Assembly: GCA_963755705.1 (NCBI GenBank)
Contig: CAVWKW010000005.1
Location: 186,001-250,000, forward strand
Reading direction: 5' to 3'
DNA length: 64,000 nucleotides
Source of the DNA: JBARDN01 sp963755705
GTDB lineage: Bacteria; Desulfobacterota; Binatia; Binatales; Binataceae
Shown here: positions 34,528 through 43,536 of the stretch, piece by piece
How the letters are laid out: each line of letters begins with the position of its first letter
Position numbering within the stretch: position 1 is the first letter of the stretch
Notes under the pieces: generated by a model
Databases searched by the model: none
What the model was told of the DNA's origin: nothing
Seen by the model: the letters and a program-made list of their open reading frames with translations, nothing else
Program-made: the position numbers and the translations under genes

Positions 34528-34562
34528 AAGGGCGGTTCGTCGCGAGCCGCCCTTCTTTTTTT
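34528..34562 (+). terminator. Rho-independent terminator
   Basis: AAGGGCGG at 34528-34535 pairs with CCGCCCTT at 34547-34554 around an 11-base loop, followed by CTTTTTTT. It ends the acyl-CoA dehydrogenase transcript. Confidence 0.9.
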
Positions 34563-34730
34563 GGGTTGAGGAAACGTCATCTCAAGGGCATTGATTTTGC
34601 TCGGTTTCCCCGGCAGCGGCATAAAACCGCGTTGGCGACGGGGGTTACTGCCGAATCGTTGGGCGACTGCTGCTCAAACGGGCGGCATTAGTGTGTCTGG
34701 CGCTTTTGACGCCATTATCGGAGGCTCCTG

Positions 34731-36092
34731 ATGGCTCGCAGGGATGCGCTCGCGGGTAGTTCCGTCCCTTTCACAACATTTTTCGTAACTGCTGCCGCGT
34801 TATTGTTCGTGATCGCGGGTGCGTCTTCGGCACACGCGGCGATTCCAGCCGTGCCGAAGATCGACGGCGCCGACACCGCCTGGGTTCTGCTCTCGGCGGT
34901 GCTGGTCTTGATGATGACAATTCCCGGTCTCGCGCTGTTTTACGGCGGGATGGTGCGGCGCAAGAACGTGCTCTCGACCCTGATGCAGAGCTTCATCCTT
35001 GCGGGGCTCGTGTCGATCCAGTGGGTGCTCTTCGGCTACAGCATCGCGTTTGCCCCCGGCAGCGGATTTGCCGGCACGCTTTCGTGGGCCGGCCTTGCGG
35101 GAGTCAGCGCGACGCAGGCGTACGCACCGTACTCCGCGACGATCCCGCATCAGGCGTACATGATCTATCAATGCATGTTCGCGATTATCACGCCGGCGTT
35201 GATTACCGGCGCGATCGCGGAGCGGATGACGTTCAAAGGATTCGTGATTTTCAGCCTGCTCTGGACCACGCTGATTTACGATCCGCTCGCGCATTGGGTG
35301 TGGGGTTCCGACGGATGGATTCACGCGATGGGCGCGATGGATTTCGCCGGCGGCACTGTCGTGCATATCTCATCGGGTGCGGCCGCGCTGGCTGGCGCGC
35401 TGCTGGTGGGCAAGCGGCGCGGATACCTGAAGGAGCACATGGCGCCGCATAATCTGACACTGACGATCACCGGCGCGGGCCTCTTGTGGGTCGGATGGTT
35501 CGGGTTCAACGCCGGCAGCTCGCTCGCCGCCGACGGCCTTGCGGTCTCGGCGTTCGTCGCGACGCATCTGGGCGCTGCCGCCGCGATGCTCTCGTGGGTC
35601 GCGGTGGAATGGTTCGTCGCGGGCAAGCCGACCACGCTCGGCGCCGCGTCAGGAGCGGTCGCGGGGCTAGTCGCGATCACGCCCGCCTCGGGCTACGTCG
35701 GCCCGGTGCCGGCGATCGCCATCGGAATCGTTGCCGGAGGGCTATGCTTTGGCGCGGTGCGGATGAAATCGCTCTTCGGCTACGACGACGCGCTCGACGT
35801 GGTGGGCGTGCACATGGTCGGCGGAATCTGGGGCGCGCTCGCGACCGGAATTTTCGCCAGCGTCGCAATCAATGCGGCGGGCGGCAACGGACTCATCCGG
35901 GGAAATCCTCATCAGCTCCTGGTGCAGGCGATTGCCGTGGTCGCGAGCGTCGCGTTCTCGTTCGTCGGCAGCGCAGTGCTGTTCAAGGTGACCGATGCGC
36001 TGGTCGGAATCCGCGTCAACGACGAAGGCCAGTACATGGGCCTCGATCTAAGCGAGCACGAAGAGAACGCCTACGCCTTCGTCGAGGGCTGA
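34731..36092 (+). CDS. amt: Ammonium transporter
   Basis: A 453-residue Amt protein with an N-terminal signal sequence (ending ASSAHA) and eleven membrane helices. DTAWVLLSAVLVLMMTIPGLALFYGG is the conserved N-terminal helix (split: TIPGLALFYGGMVR), GGTVVHISSGAAAL and VGVHMVGGIWGAL carry the twin pore histidines, and VFGYSIAF-like segments form the gate. It moves ammonium/ammonia across the inner membrane. No glnK gene adjoins it, unlike the usual amtB-glnK pair. A GGAGG precedes the ATG. Confidence 0.95.
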   Translation: MARRDALAGSSVPFTTFFVTAAALLFVIAGASSAHAAIPAVPKIDGADTAWVLLSAVLVLMMTIPGLALFYGGMVRRKNVLSTLMQSFILAGLVSIQWVLFGYSIAFAPGSGFAGTLSWAGLAGVSATQAYAPYSATIPHQAYMIYQCMFAIITPALITGAIAERMTFKGFVIFSLLWTTLIYDPLAHWVWGSDGWIHAMGAMDFAGGTVVHISSGAAALAGALLVGKRRGYLKEHMAPHNLTLTITGAGLLWVGWFGFNAGSSLAADGLAVSAFVATHLGAAAAMLSWVAVEWFVAGKPTTLGAASGAVAGLVAITPASGYVGPVPAIAIGIVAGGLCFGAVRMKSLFGYDDALDVVGVHMVGGIWGALATGIFASVAINAAGGNGLIRGNPHQLLVQAIAVVASVAFSFVGSAVLFKVTDALVGIRVNDEGQYMGLDLSEHEENAYAFVEG

Positions 36093-36104
36093 CAGCCTCA
36101 GTCC

Positions 36105-36428
36105 TCAGATACGACGACGGCCCGGATGACCGCGGAGCGCGGTGAGTAGCGTGCCGGTGCCTTGCATCAGATGGCCGAGGCCGCCGGCTACTTTCGCGGT
36201 GGTGCGCCACGCTTGATTGCTCTGATTCGACAGATGGTCCTCGAGATGCATTTTCTGCTGCGGCGTGAGTGAGCTGTATCCGCCTTCGTAGTAGAGCGGG
36301 GCATAATTCTGCGCTGCTGTCTGTGGGAACATCGCGGTGCATCCACTGGCTCCGGTTAGAACGGCGAACAAAAGCGCGAGCACTATCCAGCGCGTCGCGT
36401 GTGATCTTTTGTTGCCGTCGGGCTTCAT
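36105..36428 (-). CDS. Small lipoprotein, paralogue of the upstream gene
   Basis: A 107-residue protein. A signal peptide (WIVLALLFAVLTGASGC) ends in a lipobox with Cys lipidation site, then comes YAPLYYEGGYSSLTPQQKMHLEDHLS and QAWRTTAKVAGGLG. Its downstream half matches the neighbouring gene at 36464 closely (SSLTPQQKMHLEDHLSN versus SSLSPDQKMQLEDHLSN), so the two arose by tandem duplication. GGAGG precedes the ATG at 36428. It should be anchored in a membrane; function unknown. Confidence 0.8.
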   Translation of the reverse strand: MKPDGNKRSHATRWIVLALLFAVLTGASGCTAMFPQTAAQNYAPLYYEGGYSSLTPQQKMHLEDHLSNQSNQAWRTTAKVAGGLGHLMQGTGTLLTALRGHPGRRRI

Positions 36429-36463
36429 CGCAATACCTCCTGCGATGAGCTGCACTCCTCAGT

Positions 36464-36802
36464 TCATCGCTTGGCCGCCCACAACAAGATGCCGGTTCCC
36501 TGGGTCAGGGTGCCGAGTCCGCCCGCGACCGAAGCGGTCGTGCGCCACGCGGCATTGCTCTCGTTGGAGAGATGGTCTTCGAGCTGCATCTTCTGGTCGG
36601 GCGAAAGCGAACTATACTGCTGACCGTTGTAGTAGCTGGGCGTGGCCTGTTCTGCCGCGCCCTGCGGGTTAAATGCGGCGCATCCGCCCAAAGACAGGAT
36701 GGCAGCGACGCCGATTAGAAAAACCAGGACGGCGGGCCATCGCATCTGGATCCGGTCCACTCCCGCTGCGGTTGAGTTTCGAAACTCTGCAGTGCTGGCC
36801 AT
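36464..36802 (-). CDS. Small lipoprotein, paralogue of the downstream gene
   Basis: A 112-residue protein. VLVFLIGVAAILSLGGC is a lipoprotein signal peptide; the mature part has YNGQQYSSLSPDQKMQLEDHLSNESN and AAWRTTASVAGGLGTLTQGTG. The ATG at 36802 has GAGGAG ten bases upstream, but a start at 36745 would give a tighter signal peptide. It lies 35 bp upstream of its paralogue on the same strand. I do not recognise the family. Confidence 0.78.
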   Translation of the reverse strand: MASTAEFRNSTAAGVDRIQMRWPAVLVFLIGVAAILSLGGCAAFNPQGAAEQATPSYYNGQQYSSLSPDQKMQLEDHLSNESNAAWRTTASVAGGLGTLTQGTGILLWAAKR

Positions 36803-37070
36803 TGACGTACCGCTCCTCTCGGCGGAATCTCAGCTTCCACCTTTATTCAGAGCGACGATCGTGCCATCGAGCCGCCGCGCAGGGGGCCTTGCGGATACTG
36901 CGAAATCTGACGCACGGATAAACGTCTGGTCAGATTTGGCACGCATGCGCCGTGGTTTGATTTGCAGGATCGTCACAATCCTTCGACGCGATGGTGCACG
37001 TAAACGTTTCACGCAAAATGATGACGGTACGTTAAGGCGCAGTGGGATTACGCGTCCGGACAGACGCCAG

Positions 37071-37319
37071 TCAGCGCTGCATCGCCTGGAAGATGAACGG
37101 GCCCGCTTCCGCCATCACCTCGCCCACGATTTCGGACAGCGGCTTGGAGGGGAGCGCGAGCTTCTCGGTCAGGTTGGTCATCACGGCCAGATAGCTCTGC
37201 TTCATTTCGGGACTGATGGTTTCGAGGCGAACAGTCTCCATCACCTCGACGAAGCGCCGATGAACCTCGACGATTGCGATATCGGTGGGGTCGGTGAACT
37301 TCTTCGACGAACGCGCCAT
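37071..37319 (-). CDS. Small helical hypothetical protein
   Basis: An 82-residue, mostly helical protein (IAIVEVHRRFVEVMETVRLE, then MKQSYLAVMTNLTEKLALP and IVGEVMAEAGPFIF). No cysteines, signal peptide or membrane segment are visible. It lies 83 bp downstream of the nitric oxide reductase gene's end on the same strand. I do not recognise it. A ribosome site is weak (GAGGG at about ten bases). Confidence 0.6.
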   Translation of the reverse strand: MARSSKKFTDPTDIAIVEVHRRFVEVMETVRLETISPEMKQSYLAVMTNLTEKLALPSKPLSEIVGEVMAEAGPFIFQAMQR

Positions 37320-37402
37320 GACACTACCCTCGCGCGGAGAAATCGGGATGAGACTTAATTATATCACGCTCGTCGTGCATCCGATGCGATCGGTACCGAT
37401 CG

Positions 37403-39709
37403 CTAGGACGCGGCGCGGACCGGTTCCGGTTGAGCCTTTATCGACTGAGCGGGACCCCTTCGCAGGTTCGCGTAGGTTTTGAGCGCGGCGATCACGAGTG
37501 GTGCGACGCCCAGCACGATGAAGATCAGATCACCCGGCAGCCGCGCCCATTCGAGCGAATGCATGAGCGTGCTGTGTCCGAACGCTTCGCTGCGTGCGTG
37601 CCAATATCCGTTCTGCAGCACGTCATAGAGTTGCAGCACGCCGCCGGGGAACAGATTGGTCACGATCATCAGCACGAGTCCCAGGTTCAGTCCTACGAAC
37701 GAAACCCGGATGTATTTTTCCGTGTCGCGCCACTGCTCGTCGGAAGAGACCTGCCGAAACGCAAAGACCATCAGCGCGACCGCGAGCATCCCGAACACAC
37801 CCATGAACGCAGCATGCGCATGATTTGGCGTGAGCATCGTGCCGACCTCGAAGTAGCTAACGATCGGCATATTGATAAGAAAGCCGAAGACGCCGGCGCC
37901 GACGAAATTCCAGACCCCGACCGCCATCAGAAAGTAAAACGTCCAACGATGCGGGACGGAAATGTCCTCGCCGCAGGTGTCGCATCGCCCTCGCGTCAGC
38001 GCGATGAAATCCCACGCGTCGAGCGTTAGGAGCGTCAGCGGGACGACCTCCATCGCGGAGAAAACCGAGCTCAGCGCCATCGCGATCTGCCCTTGACCGG
38101 TGAAGTACCAATGATGTCCCGTGCCGATGATTCCGGCGCCGAGATAGAGCAGCGCGTCGAGATAGACCACGCGCGCGGCGGTCGTGCTCGAGACGATTCC
38201 GAGCTGGTAGAAGATGATCGCGACCGCGCAGGTGACGAACAGCTCGAGAAAATTCTCGACCCACAGATGGATGATCCAGAACCTCCACAGATCGACGATC
38301 GTGAAGTTGGTCGCGGTATTGTAAAAGAACGCGGGCACGTAAAAGACCGGAATCGTGACCGCGGCCGCGATGAATAGCCACGAAAGCTCGCTTGATTCGT
38401 GACCGCTTAGCCGTGGCGCTATCGCGCGGTACAGCAGCACCACCCACAGGACCAAGCCGGCGGCGAGCATCATCTGCCAGGCACGTCCAAGATCCAGATA
38501 TTCCCATCCCTGGTCGCCGAACCAGCTCCAAAACCTGCCGAACCATTGATGCACTCCAGCGAATTCGCCGAGCAGGCTTCCGACGACGACTAGTACGAGC
38601 GCAACAAACAGGACATTCACCCACAGCGTCTGCGCGCGCGGCTCGGCGCCTCCGATGACGGGAGCCAGGAACAGTCCGCCGGCGACGTAGGAGGCCGAGA
38701 TCCAGAAAATCGCGAGTTGTAGATGCCAAGTGCGCAAAATCTGGCTGGGCAAAATCGCCGAAAGATTAATTCCATAGAAGCTGCCCGAGTTGGCGCGGTA
38801 ATGCGCGGTGCCACCGCCGACCAGAGCTTGAGCAAGGAACAGCAGCGCGATCACCGCGAAGTATTTAATCGTCGCGCGCTGGCTCGGCGTCGTGACGCCG
38901 GGGAGCATCTTCGGATGCACGTGCCCGCGTTGCCGGCGCCATCCGAGGAAATCGAAGCGGCCGAATGCAAACAGCACCGCCGCAGTCGCGCCGAGCAGCG
39001 TGATTACGCTGAGCGCGCTCCATAGCACCGCGCCGCTGGTGGGCAGATTGCCGGCCGAAGGATCATAAGGAAAATTATTCGTGTACGAGTAATTCAATCC
39101 GGGACGATTCGCGACCGAAGCCCACGCCGCCCATGCGAAAAACGAAGTCAGCTCGCGCAGTTGCGCGGGGTCGCTGATGTAATCCCGCGGAAGGCCGGCG
39201 TCCTGTGATGGATTCGTGAAGTAAGCGGTCCATAGAGCGATCTGATGCTGGTAAGAGGCGGCTTCCGCTTCGGTGAATGTCAGAGTTTTGGTGACAGGAT
39301 CGTAGCGGTTGCGCTTGAGCATCCGTGTGACTTCAGCGTTGACGACGAGGCGCTGGCTCGGCGCAAGCTGCGCTGGCATCACGAAGCCGTGGCGCTCGGT
39401 GACGCTCTTTTCAGTGTCGATCGCGAGCGTGTGCAGGTACTGGGCGGAAAAGTCGGGACCCAGGTATGCGCCGTGTCCCCAGATCGTGCCGTTCTCCATC
39501 AATCCGTAGCGCAGAAAGACCTGTTGACCGGCAGCGACATCGGCCGCGGTGAACAACACCGCACCGTTCGGACCAACGACGCGTTCTGGAATCGGCGGCG
39601 CGTCGGAATAGGTCAGCTTCGCGAGCCATCCGAGTACGCAGAAGCACACGACGATCGTGGCAATAGCGCAGCGCCTCCACCAAGGTGAGAGTGCCTGATC
39701 TTCGCCCAT
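37403..39709 (-). CDS. norZ: Quinol-dependent nitric oxide reductase (qNOR)
   Basis: A 768-residue membrane protein. The N-terminal 250 residues form the qNOR-specific extension with one helix (IATIVVCFCVLGWLAKLTY) and a periplasmic domain; the rest is a 12-helix haem-copper oxidase core. IIHLWVENFLELF and GTGHHWYFTGQG supply the three FeB histidines and the FeB-ligand Glu, and TPNHAHAAFMGVFG the haem ligands. These residues distinguish a true NO reductase from nitric oxide dismutase. It reduces NO to N2O with electrons from quinol. No other denitrification gene adjoins it, so NO detoxification is the likely role. AAGGA precedes the ATG. Confidence 0.92.
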   Translation of the reverse strand: MGEDQALSPWWRRCAIATIVVCFCVLGWLAKLTYSDAPPIPERVVGPNGAVLFTAADVAAGQQVFLRYGLMENGTIWGHGAYLGPDFSAQYLHTLAIDTEKSVTERHGFVMPAQLAPSQRLVVNAEVTRMLKRNRYDPVTKTLTFTEAEAASYQHQIALWTAYFTNPSQDAGLPRDYISDPAQLRELTSFFAWAAWASVANRPGLNYSYTNNFPYDPSAGNLPTSGAVLWSALSVITLLGATAAVLFAFGRFDFLGWRRQRGHVHPKMLPGVTTPSQRATIKYFAVIALLFLAQALVGGGTAHYRANSGSFYGINLSAILPSQILRTWHLQLAIFWISASYVAGGLFLAPVIGGAEPRAQTLWVNVLFVALVLVVVGSLLGEFAGVHQWFGRFWSWFGDQGWEYLDLGRAWQMMLAAGLVLWVVLLYRAIAPRLSGHESSELSWLFIAAAVTIPVFYVPAFFYNTATNFTIVDLWRFWIIHLWVENFLELFVTCAVAIIFYQLGIVSSTTAARVVYLDALLYLGAGIIGTGHHWYFTGQGQIAMALSSVFSAMEVVPLTLLTLDAWDFIALTRGRCDTCGEDISVPHRWTFYFLMAVGVWNFVGAGVFGFLINMPIVSYFEVGTMLTPNHAHAAFMGVFGMLAVALMVFAFRQVSSDEQWRDTEKYIRVSFVGLNLGLVLMIVTNLFPGGVLQLYDVLQNGYWHARSEAFGHSTLMHSLEWARLPGDLIFIVLGVAPLVIAALKTYANLRRGPAQSIKAQPEPVRAAS

Positions 39710-39811
39710 CGCGATTCCTTGTGCACCGGGGAGTTACAAGATACCGAACACCTTTACCTTCCCACGATCAAGCAGATCGATACTGTTTGTAACCCTTTTC
39801 CAATAGGGCCA

Positions 39812-39938
39812 CGCACCAGGCGGTCACTAAGACACAAAGACACAAAGAAGAAATTATTTGAAAGTGCCGGGCCCTTATTTTGGAGCCGGTGCTTTCTTCT
39901 TGGTGCCTTCGTGTCTTAGTGGCCGCTTGGTGCCTTGG
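39812..39938. repeat. Palindromic (MITE-like) repeat element
   Basis: The left arm (39812-39852, CGGTCACTAAGACAC then AAAGAAGAAA) is the near-complement of the right arm (39894-39938), whose reverse complement reads GGCCACTAAGACACGAAGG. The centre is also self-complementary (GAAAGTGCCGG with CCGGTGCTTTC), so the entire 127 bp can fold into one hairpin. It lies between norZ and rodA. The CACTAAGACAC-type arm recurs in many bacterial genomes as an intergenic repeat. Confidence 0.75.
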
Positions 39939-39954
39939 CGTTTTACCTCAAGTC

Positions 39955-41061
39955 TCAGAACAGGAAGCGGCGCGTGTTGATGCTGATTAGCAGGCCCATC
40001 GCACCCATCATCAGGATCAGCGAGGAGCCGCCGTAGCTCACCAGCGGCAGCGTGATTCCGACGACCGGCAGCATTCCGGTCGCCATCCCGATATTTATCG
40101 CCACCTGCCAGAACACGATCGCGATCAGACCGATCGCGAGCAACGCGCCGAAGCGGTCGCGTGCGTGGCGCGCGATCCATGCGCCGCGCAGGATTAGCGC
40201 CGCGTACATCGCGAGCAGGGTCAGCGTGCCGGTCAGACCGAACTCTTCGGCGAAGACCGCGAAGATAAAATCGGTGCTTTGCTCGGGCAGAAAATTGAGT
40301 CGCGCCTGCGTGCCCTTCAGAAATCCCTTGCCGGTAGGGCCGCCTGCGCCGATCGCGATTTCGCTCTGGATAATGTGATAGCCCGAACCGAGCGGGTCGG
40401 CTTGCGGATTGATGAAGCTGACCAGGCGCTGGCGCTGATATGGCTTCAGGTAGTGCCAGCTAAGCGGAGCCGCGCCCATCCCCGCGACCGCCAACAGCAG
40501 CATCACGCGCCAGTTGAGTCCGCTCACAAACACCAGCGTCACGGTGATCAGCACCAGGATAAGGCCAGTGCCAAGATCGGGTTGCTTCAGCACCAGTGCG
40601 ACCGGAACTCCGAGCAGCAGCGCCGGGATGATCATCTGGCGCAGGCTCCATCCGCCCTTGGGCGGTTCCTCACGAAAATACCGGACCATCACGAACACGA
40701 CCGCGAGCTTGGCGAATTCGGAAGGCTCGAGATGAAAAAAGCCGAGATTGATCCAGCGCCGCGAGCCGCCGGTCGAATGGCCGATAACCTGCACTGCGAT
40801 CAGCAGCGCGAGCGCGAGCGCATAGATCGGATACGCGTAGGTCTGCAGCGCGCGATAGTCAAACAGCACCGCCACCATCATGATCACGGCGCCCACGGCG
40901 ATCCAGATCATCTGCCGGATGACGAGCGGATCAAGATGTTTATGTGGCCCCGCGTAAGACGCGCTCATCACGCTTAGGAGCCCTACTGCTGCCAGCGCGA
41001 TCACCAGCCAGAAGACAGTCCAATCGAAATGCAGAACCAGACGGCGATCGATCGCGGCCAC
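39955..41061 (-). CDS. rodA: Rod-shape SEDS protein RodA
   Basis: A 368-residue SEDS-family peptidoglycan polymerase from a GTG at 41061, four bases after the mrdA stop; this start gives IDRRLVLHFDWTVF, the usual RodA N-terminus, and the normal length. Ten membrane helices are evident. FVMVRYFREEPPKGGW and EQSTDFIFAVFAEEFGLTG are SEDS signatures, the latter containing the essential Glu/Asp of the extracytoplasmic loop. LPLVSYGGSSLIL near the end is diagnostic. A GTG at 41109 would overlap mrdA and is less likely. It builds lateral-wall glycan strands with PBP2 encoded just upstream. Confidence 0.93.
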   Translation of the reverse strand: MAAIDRRLVLHFDWTVFWLVIALAAVGLLSVMSASYAGPHKHLDPLVIRQMIWIAVGAVIMMVAVLFDYRALQTYAYPIYALALALLIAVQVIGHSTGGSRRWINLGFFHLEPSEFAKLAVVFVMVRYFREEPPKGGWSLRQMIIPALLLGVPVALVLKQPDLGTGLILVLITVTLVFVSGLNWRVMLLLAVAGMGAAPLSWHYLKPYQRQRLVSFINPQADPLGSGYHIIQSEIAIGAGGPTGKGFLKGTQARLNFLPEQSTDFIFAVFAEEFGLTGTLTLLAMYAALILRGAWIARHARDRFGALLAIGLIAIVFWQVAINIGMATGMLPVVGITLPLVSYGGSSLILMMGAMGLLISINTRRFLF

Positions 41062-41065
41062 GGGT

Positions 41066-43000
41066 CTAGTGTTCGCCGCCGGCGTCGGAGGAATCTTGGT
41101 CAAGTACACGCGCGATCGCGGTCTTGGGCGCGGAATCGTCCTCGCGGGTCAGGTCGGGCGCGGCGGGCGGCGGATAGAGTTGAAAGAAGCGCTTCATCAC
41201 CGCCGCGATTTCCGGCGCCGCCGCGCTGCCGCCGTGGCCGCCGTGCTCGACCAGGCAGGCGACGGCGATCTGCGGATGCTCTTTCGGCGCGAACGCGATG
41301 AACCATGCGTTGTCGCGATACTTCTCAGGCATCTTGGATTCATCTTCGCCCGCGGTCAGGCTACCCTTGTCGCCCACCACCTGCGCGGTTCCGCTCTTGC
41401 CGCACACCGTGATTCCGGGCAGAGCAGCCTGATGGCCGGTGCCGCCGGGACCGTTCACCACGTCCGCCATCGCATCCTGCACCGTCTCAAGATTATCGGG
41501 CGAGATCGGGATGCGCTGCTCGACGACGGGCAGGTAAGATTTGGCGACGCCGCCGTCGAGTCCTTCGACTTCCTTGACGAACTGTGGGCGGTAACGGGTA
41601 CCGCCGTTGGCGACCTCTGCGGCAAGCTGCGCGAGTTGCAGCGGAGTTGCGGCGACGTAGCCTTGTCCGATCGCGACCGAGAGCGTTTCAGCCGGGTACC
41701 ATCGCTCGTGGTAGCGCTTTTCCTTCCACGCTGACGACGGCATCAGGCCCGGTTTCTCGTTATCCAGTCCGATGCCGGACTTCACGCCGAAGCCGAGCAG
41801 GTTGGCCCAGTGCGCAAGCTTGTCGATTCCGAGATGCTCTCCGACATTGTAAAAAAACACATCGCACGACCGCACAATCGCGGTATGCACCCCGATTTCG
41901 CCGTGACCCTGTTTGCGCCAGCAATGATATTCGCGGCCGCCGAACCATAGGCCGCCCGGACAGTCGTAAATCGTACTATCGGTCAGGGTTCCTTCCTGCA
42001 GAGCAGCGATCGAATCGACAATCTTGAAGGTCGAGCCAGGTGCGTAAGTTCCCTGGATTGCGCGATCTTCCAGTGGATGATTAGGGTCGGTCATCAATGC
42101 GCGCCAGGCAGCCGGCTTAACTCCGGCGCCGAAGACGTCGGGATCAAAGTCGGGATGCGACACCATCGCGATGATGTCGCCATTGTTCGGATCGATCGCG
42201 ACCATCGCGCCGTTCTTTCCCTGCATCGCCTGCTCTGCAGCCTGCTGCACGTCCAAATCGATCGTCAGGACGATGCTCTCGCCGGGGGTGTCGGGAATTT
42301 CCTTTAGCACCCGCAAGCGTCGGCCAACCGCGTCAACCTCAACTTCCTGACCGCCCGCCTCGCCGCGCAAAAACGGCTCCCATCCGCGCTCGAGGCCAAA
42401 TTTCCCGATCTCGTCGCCCATGTGGTACGCGGTGAGCCGGCGCAGATCGTCCACGCTGACTTCGCCGACGTATCCGAGCAGATGGGACGCCAGATTGCCG
42501 TACAGATAATGGCGTCCGGGAGTGATTTCCAAGCTAACGCCGGGCAGTTCGAGCTGATGGGTTTCGAGCGAAACGACTTGTTGCCAATCCAGGCGCTCGG
42601 CGACGATCACGGGCTCGTAGGGTGGACGGCCGGCTTCCTCGGCAGATGCGATCTTGTCAGCTACGTCAGTGACGCCGAGATAGCGCTCGAGCTTTTCGAT
42701 CGTGGCCGACAGGTTGTCCGAGTCTTCGGGCACCATCTCGGCGTCGAAGGTCGGACGCGTATCCACCAGCGGGCGATGGCGCCGGTCGAAGACCAGTCCG
42801 CGCGGAGCAGGCACGCGCCGGATTCGGATCCGGTTGCGGTCGGCCAGTTCGGCCATCTCCGGATGATGAATCACCTGCAAATAGTAGAGACGCGCGCCGA
42901 CGATCGTGAAGACCAGCGCCATCAGGGCGGTCAACACGGCGACCCGGGGCTCGAGCTTCGGGATCGAACGATTTCGCGTTTTGGGGCGGAACTTCGCCAC
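41066..43000 (-). CDS. mrdA: Penicillin-binding protein 2
   Basis: A 644-residue class B transpeptidase. One N-terminal anchor (VAVLTALMALVFTIVGARLYYL), a dimerisation domain, then the transpeptidase domain with active Ser in YAPGSTFKIVDSIAAL (SxxK), VRSCDVFFYNVG (SxD, the PBP2 form of SxN) and VCGKSGTAQVVG (KSGT). It cross-links lateral-wall peptidoglycan in the elongasome. It lies between mreD and rodA in the standard order, 24 bp after mreD. Confidence 0.95.
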   Translation of the reverse strand: MAKFRPKTRNRSIPKLEPRVAVLTALMALVFTIVGARLYYLQVIHHPEMAELADRNRIRIRRVPAPRGLVFDRRHRPLVDTRPTFDAEMVPEDSDNLSATIEKLERYLGVTDVADKIASAEEAGRPPYEPVIVAERLDWQQVVSLETHQLELPGVSLEITPGRHYLYGNLASHLLGYVGEVSVDDLRRLTAYHMGDEIGKFGLERGWEPFLRGEAGGQEVEVDAVGRRLRVLKEIPDTPGESIVLTIDLDVQQAAEQAMQGKNGAMVAIDPNNGDIIAMVSHPDFDPDVFGAGVKPAAWRALMTDPNHPLEDRAIQGTYAPGSTFKIVDSIAALQEGTLTDSTIYDCPGGLWFGGREYHCWRKQGHGEIGVHTAIVRSCDVFFYNVGEHLGIDKLAHWANLLGFGVKSGIGLDNEKPGLMPSSAWKEKRYHERWYPAETLSVAIGQGYVAATPLQLAQLAAEVANGGTRYRPQFVKEVEGLDGGVAKSYLPVVEQRIPISPDNLETVQDAMADVVNGPGGTGHQAALPGITVCGKSGTAQVVGDKGSLTAGEDESKMPEKYRDNAWFIAFAPKEHPQIAVACLVEHGGHGGSAAAPEIAAVMKRFFQLYPPPAAPDLTREDDSAPKTAIARVLDQDSSDAGGEH

Positions 43001-43024
43001 TGGAGGGTTCCTGTCTATATCTAT

Positions 43025-43531
43025 CTATTCACGCGCGAGCGCGACAGGCAATCCGGCGGCTCGTTTGAGCAGCGCGATAAGTCCGAATACCAGCGGCGCG
43101 ACAATCGCTGAAATAGCGGCCTGCATGGCGATTCCAGGCAGCATCGCGCCGGTGGCGGCAATTCCGGCGGCACCATCGGCCAGGACCAGTCCGCCAATCG
43201 AGGTCACGATCACGCCCAGAAAAACAAACGTCGCGCCGACTGCGGCATTGGTCACCAGGAGCCGGCTAGAAATTTCGTAGGTAAGCAGAAAGACCATCGT
43301 GATCAGGAACGCATTGACGCCAAGCGTCGAGCCCGAGAACGCGTCAGTCGCATAGCCCATCGCAAAAGCCAGAATTGCCGGAACCACACCGTGGTTGCGC
43401 AGGCCCAAGTCCACCGCGAGGATTACGATCAGGTTTGGAATCAGGATCCGGGTCTGGATCCAGTATGGCACTGAGGTCTCAATGGCGAGCGCGAGGTAGG
43501 TTAAAGTCGCAAACAGGATCACCAGCCGCAC
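43025..43531 (-). CDS. mreD: Rod-shape-determining protein MreD
   Basis: A 168-residue, five- to six-helix membrane protein: LVILFATLTYLALAIETSV, LIVILAVDLGLRNH, AILAFAMGYATDAFSGSTLGVNAF and later segments. GYATDAFSGSTLGVNAF matches the conserved MreD region (G-x-x-x-D-x-x-x-G-x-x-G). It joins MreC to the elongation complex. It starts 5 bp after mreC. Confidence 0.9.
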   Translation of the reverse strand: MRLVILFATLTYLALAIETSVPYWIQTRILIPNLIVILAVDLGLRNHGVVPAILAFAMGYATDAFSGSTLGVNAFLITMVFLLTYEISSRLLVTNAAVGATFVFLGVIVTSIGGLVLADGAAGIAATGAMLPGIAMQAAISAIVAPLVFGLIALLKRAAGLPVALARE

Positions 43532-43536
43532 ACCGG

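Noticed and set aside
34690..34715. Sigma-54 promoter before amt
   Set aside because: TGGCGC is present but no GC doublet of TTGC type at the right spacing.
36995..37015. Second parS-like motif GTTTCACG
   Set aside because: Only the left half-site matches; the right half reads CAAAAT. A similar half-site at about 16335 fails the same way.
39710..39811. FNR or NsrR box upstream of norZ
   Set aside because: TTGATC occurs once but the second half-site ATCAA at four bases is absent.
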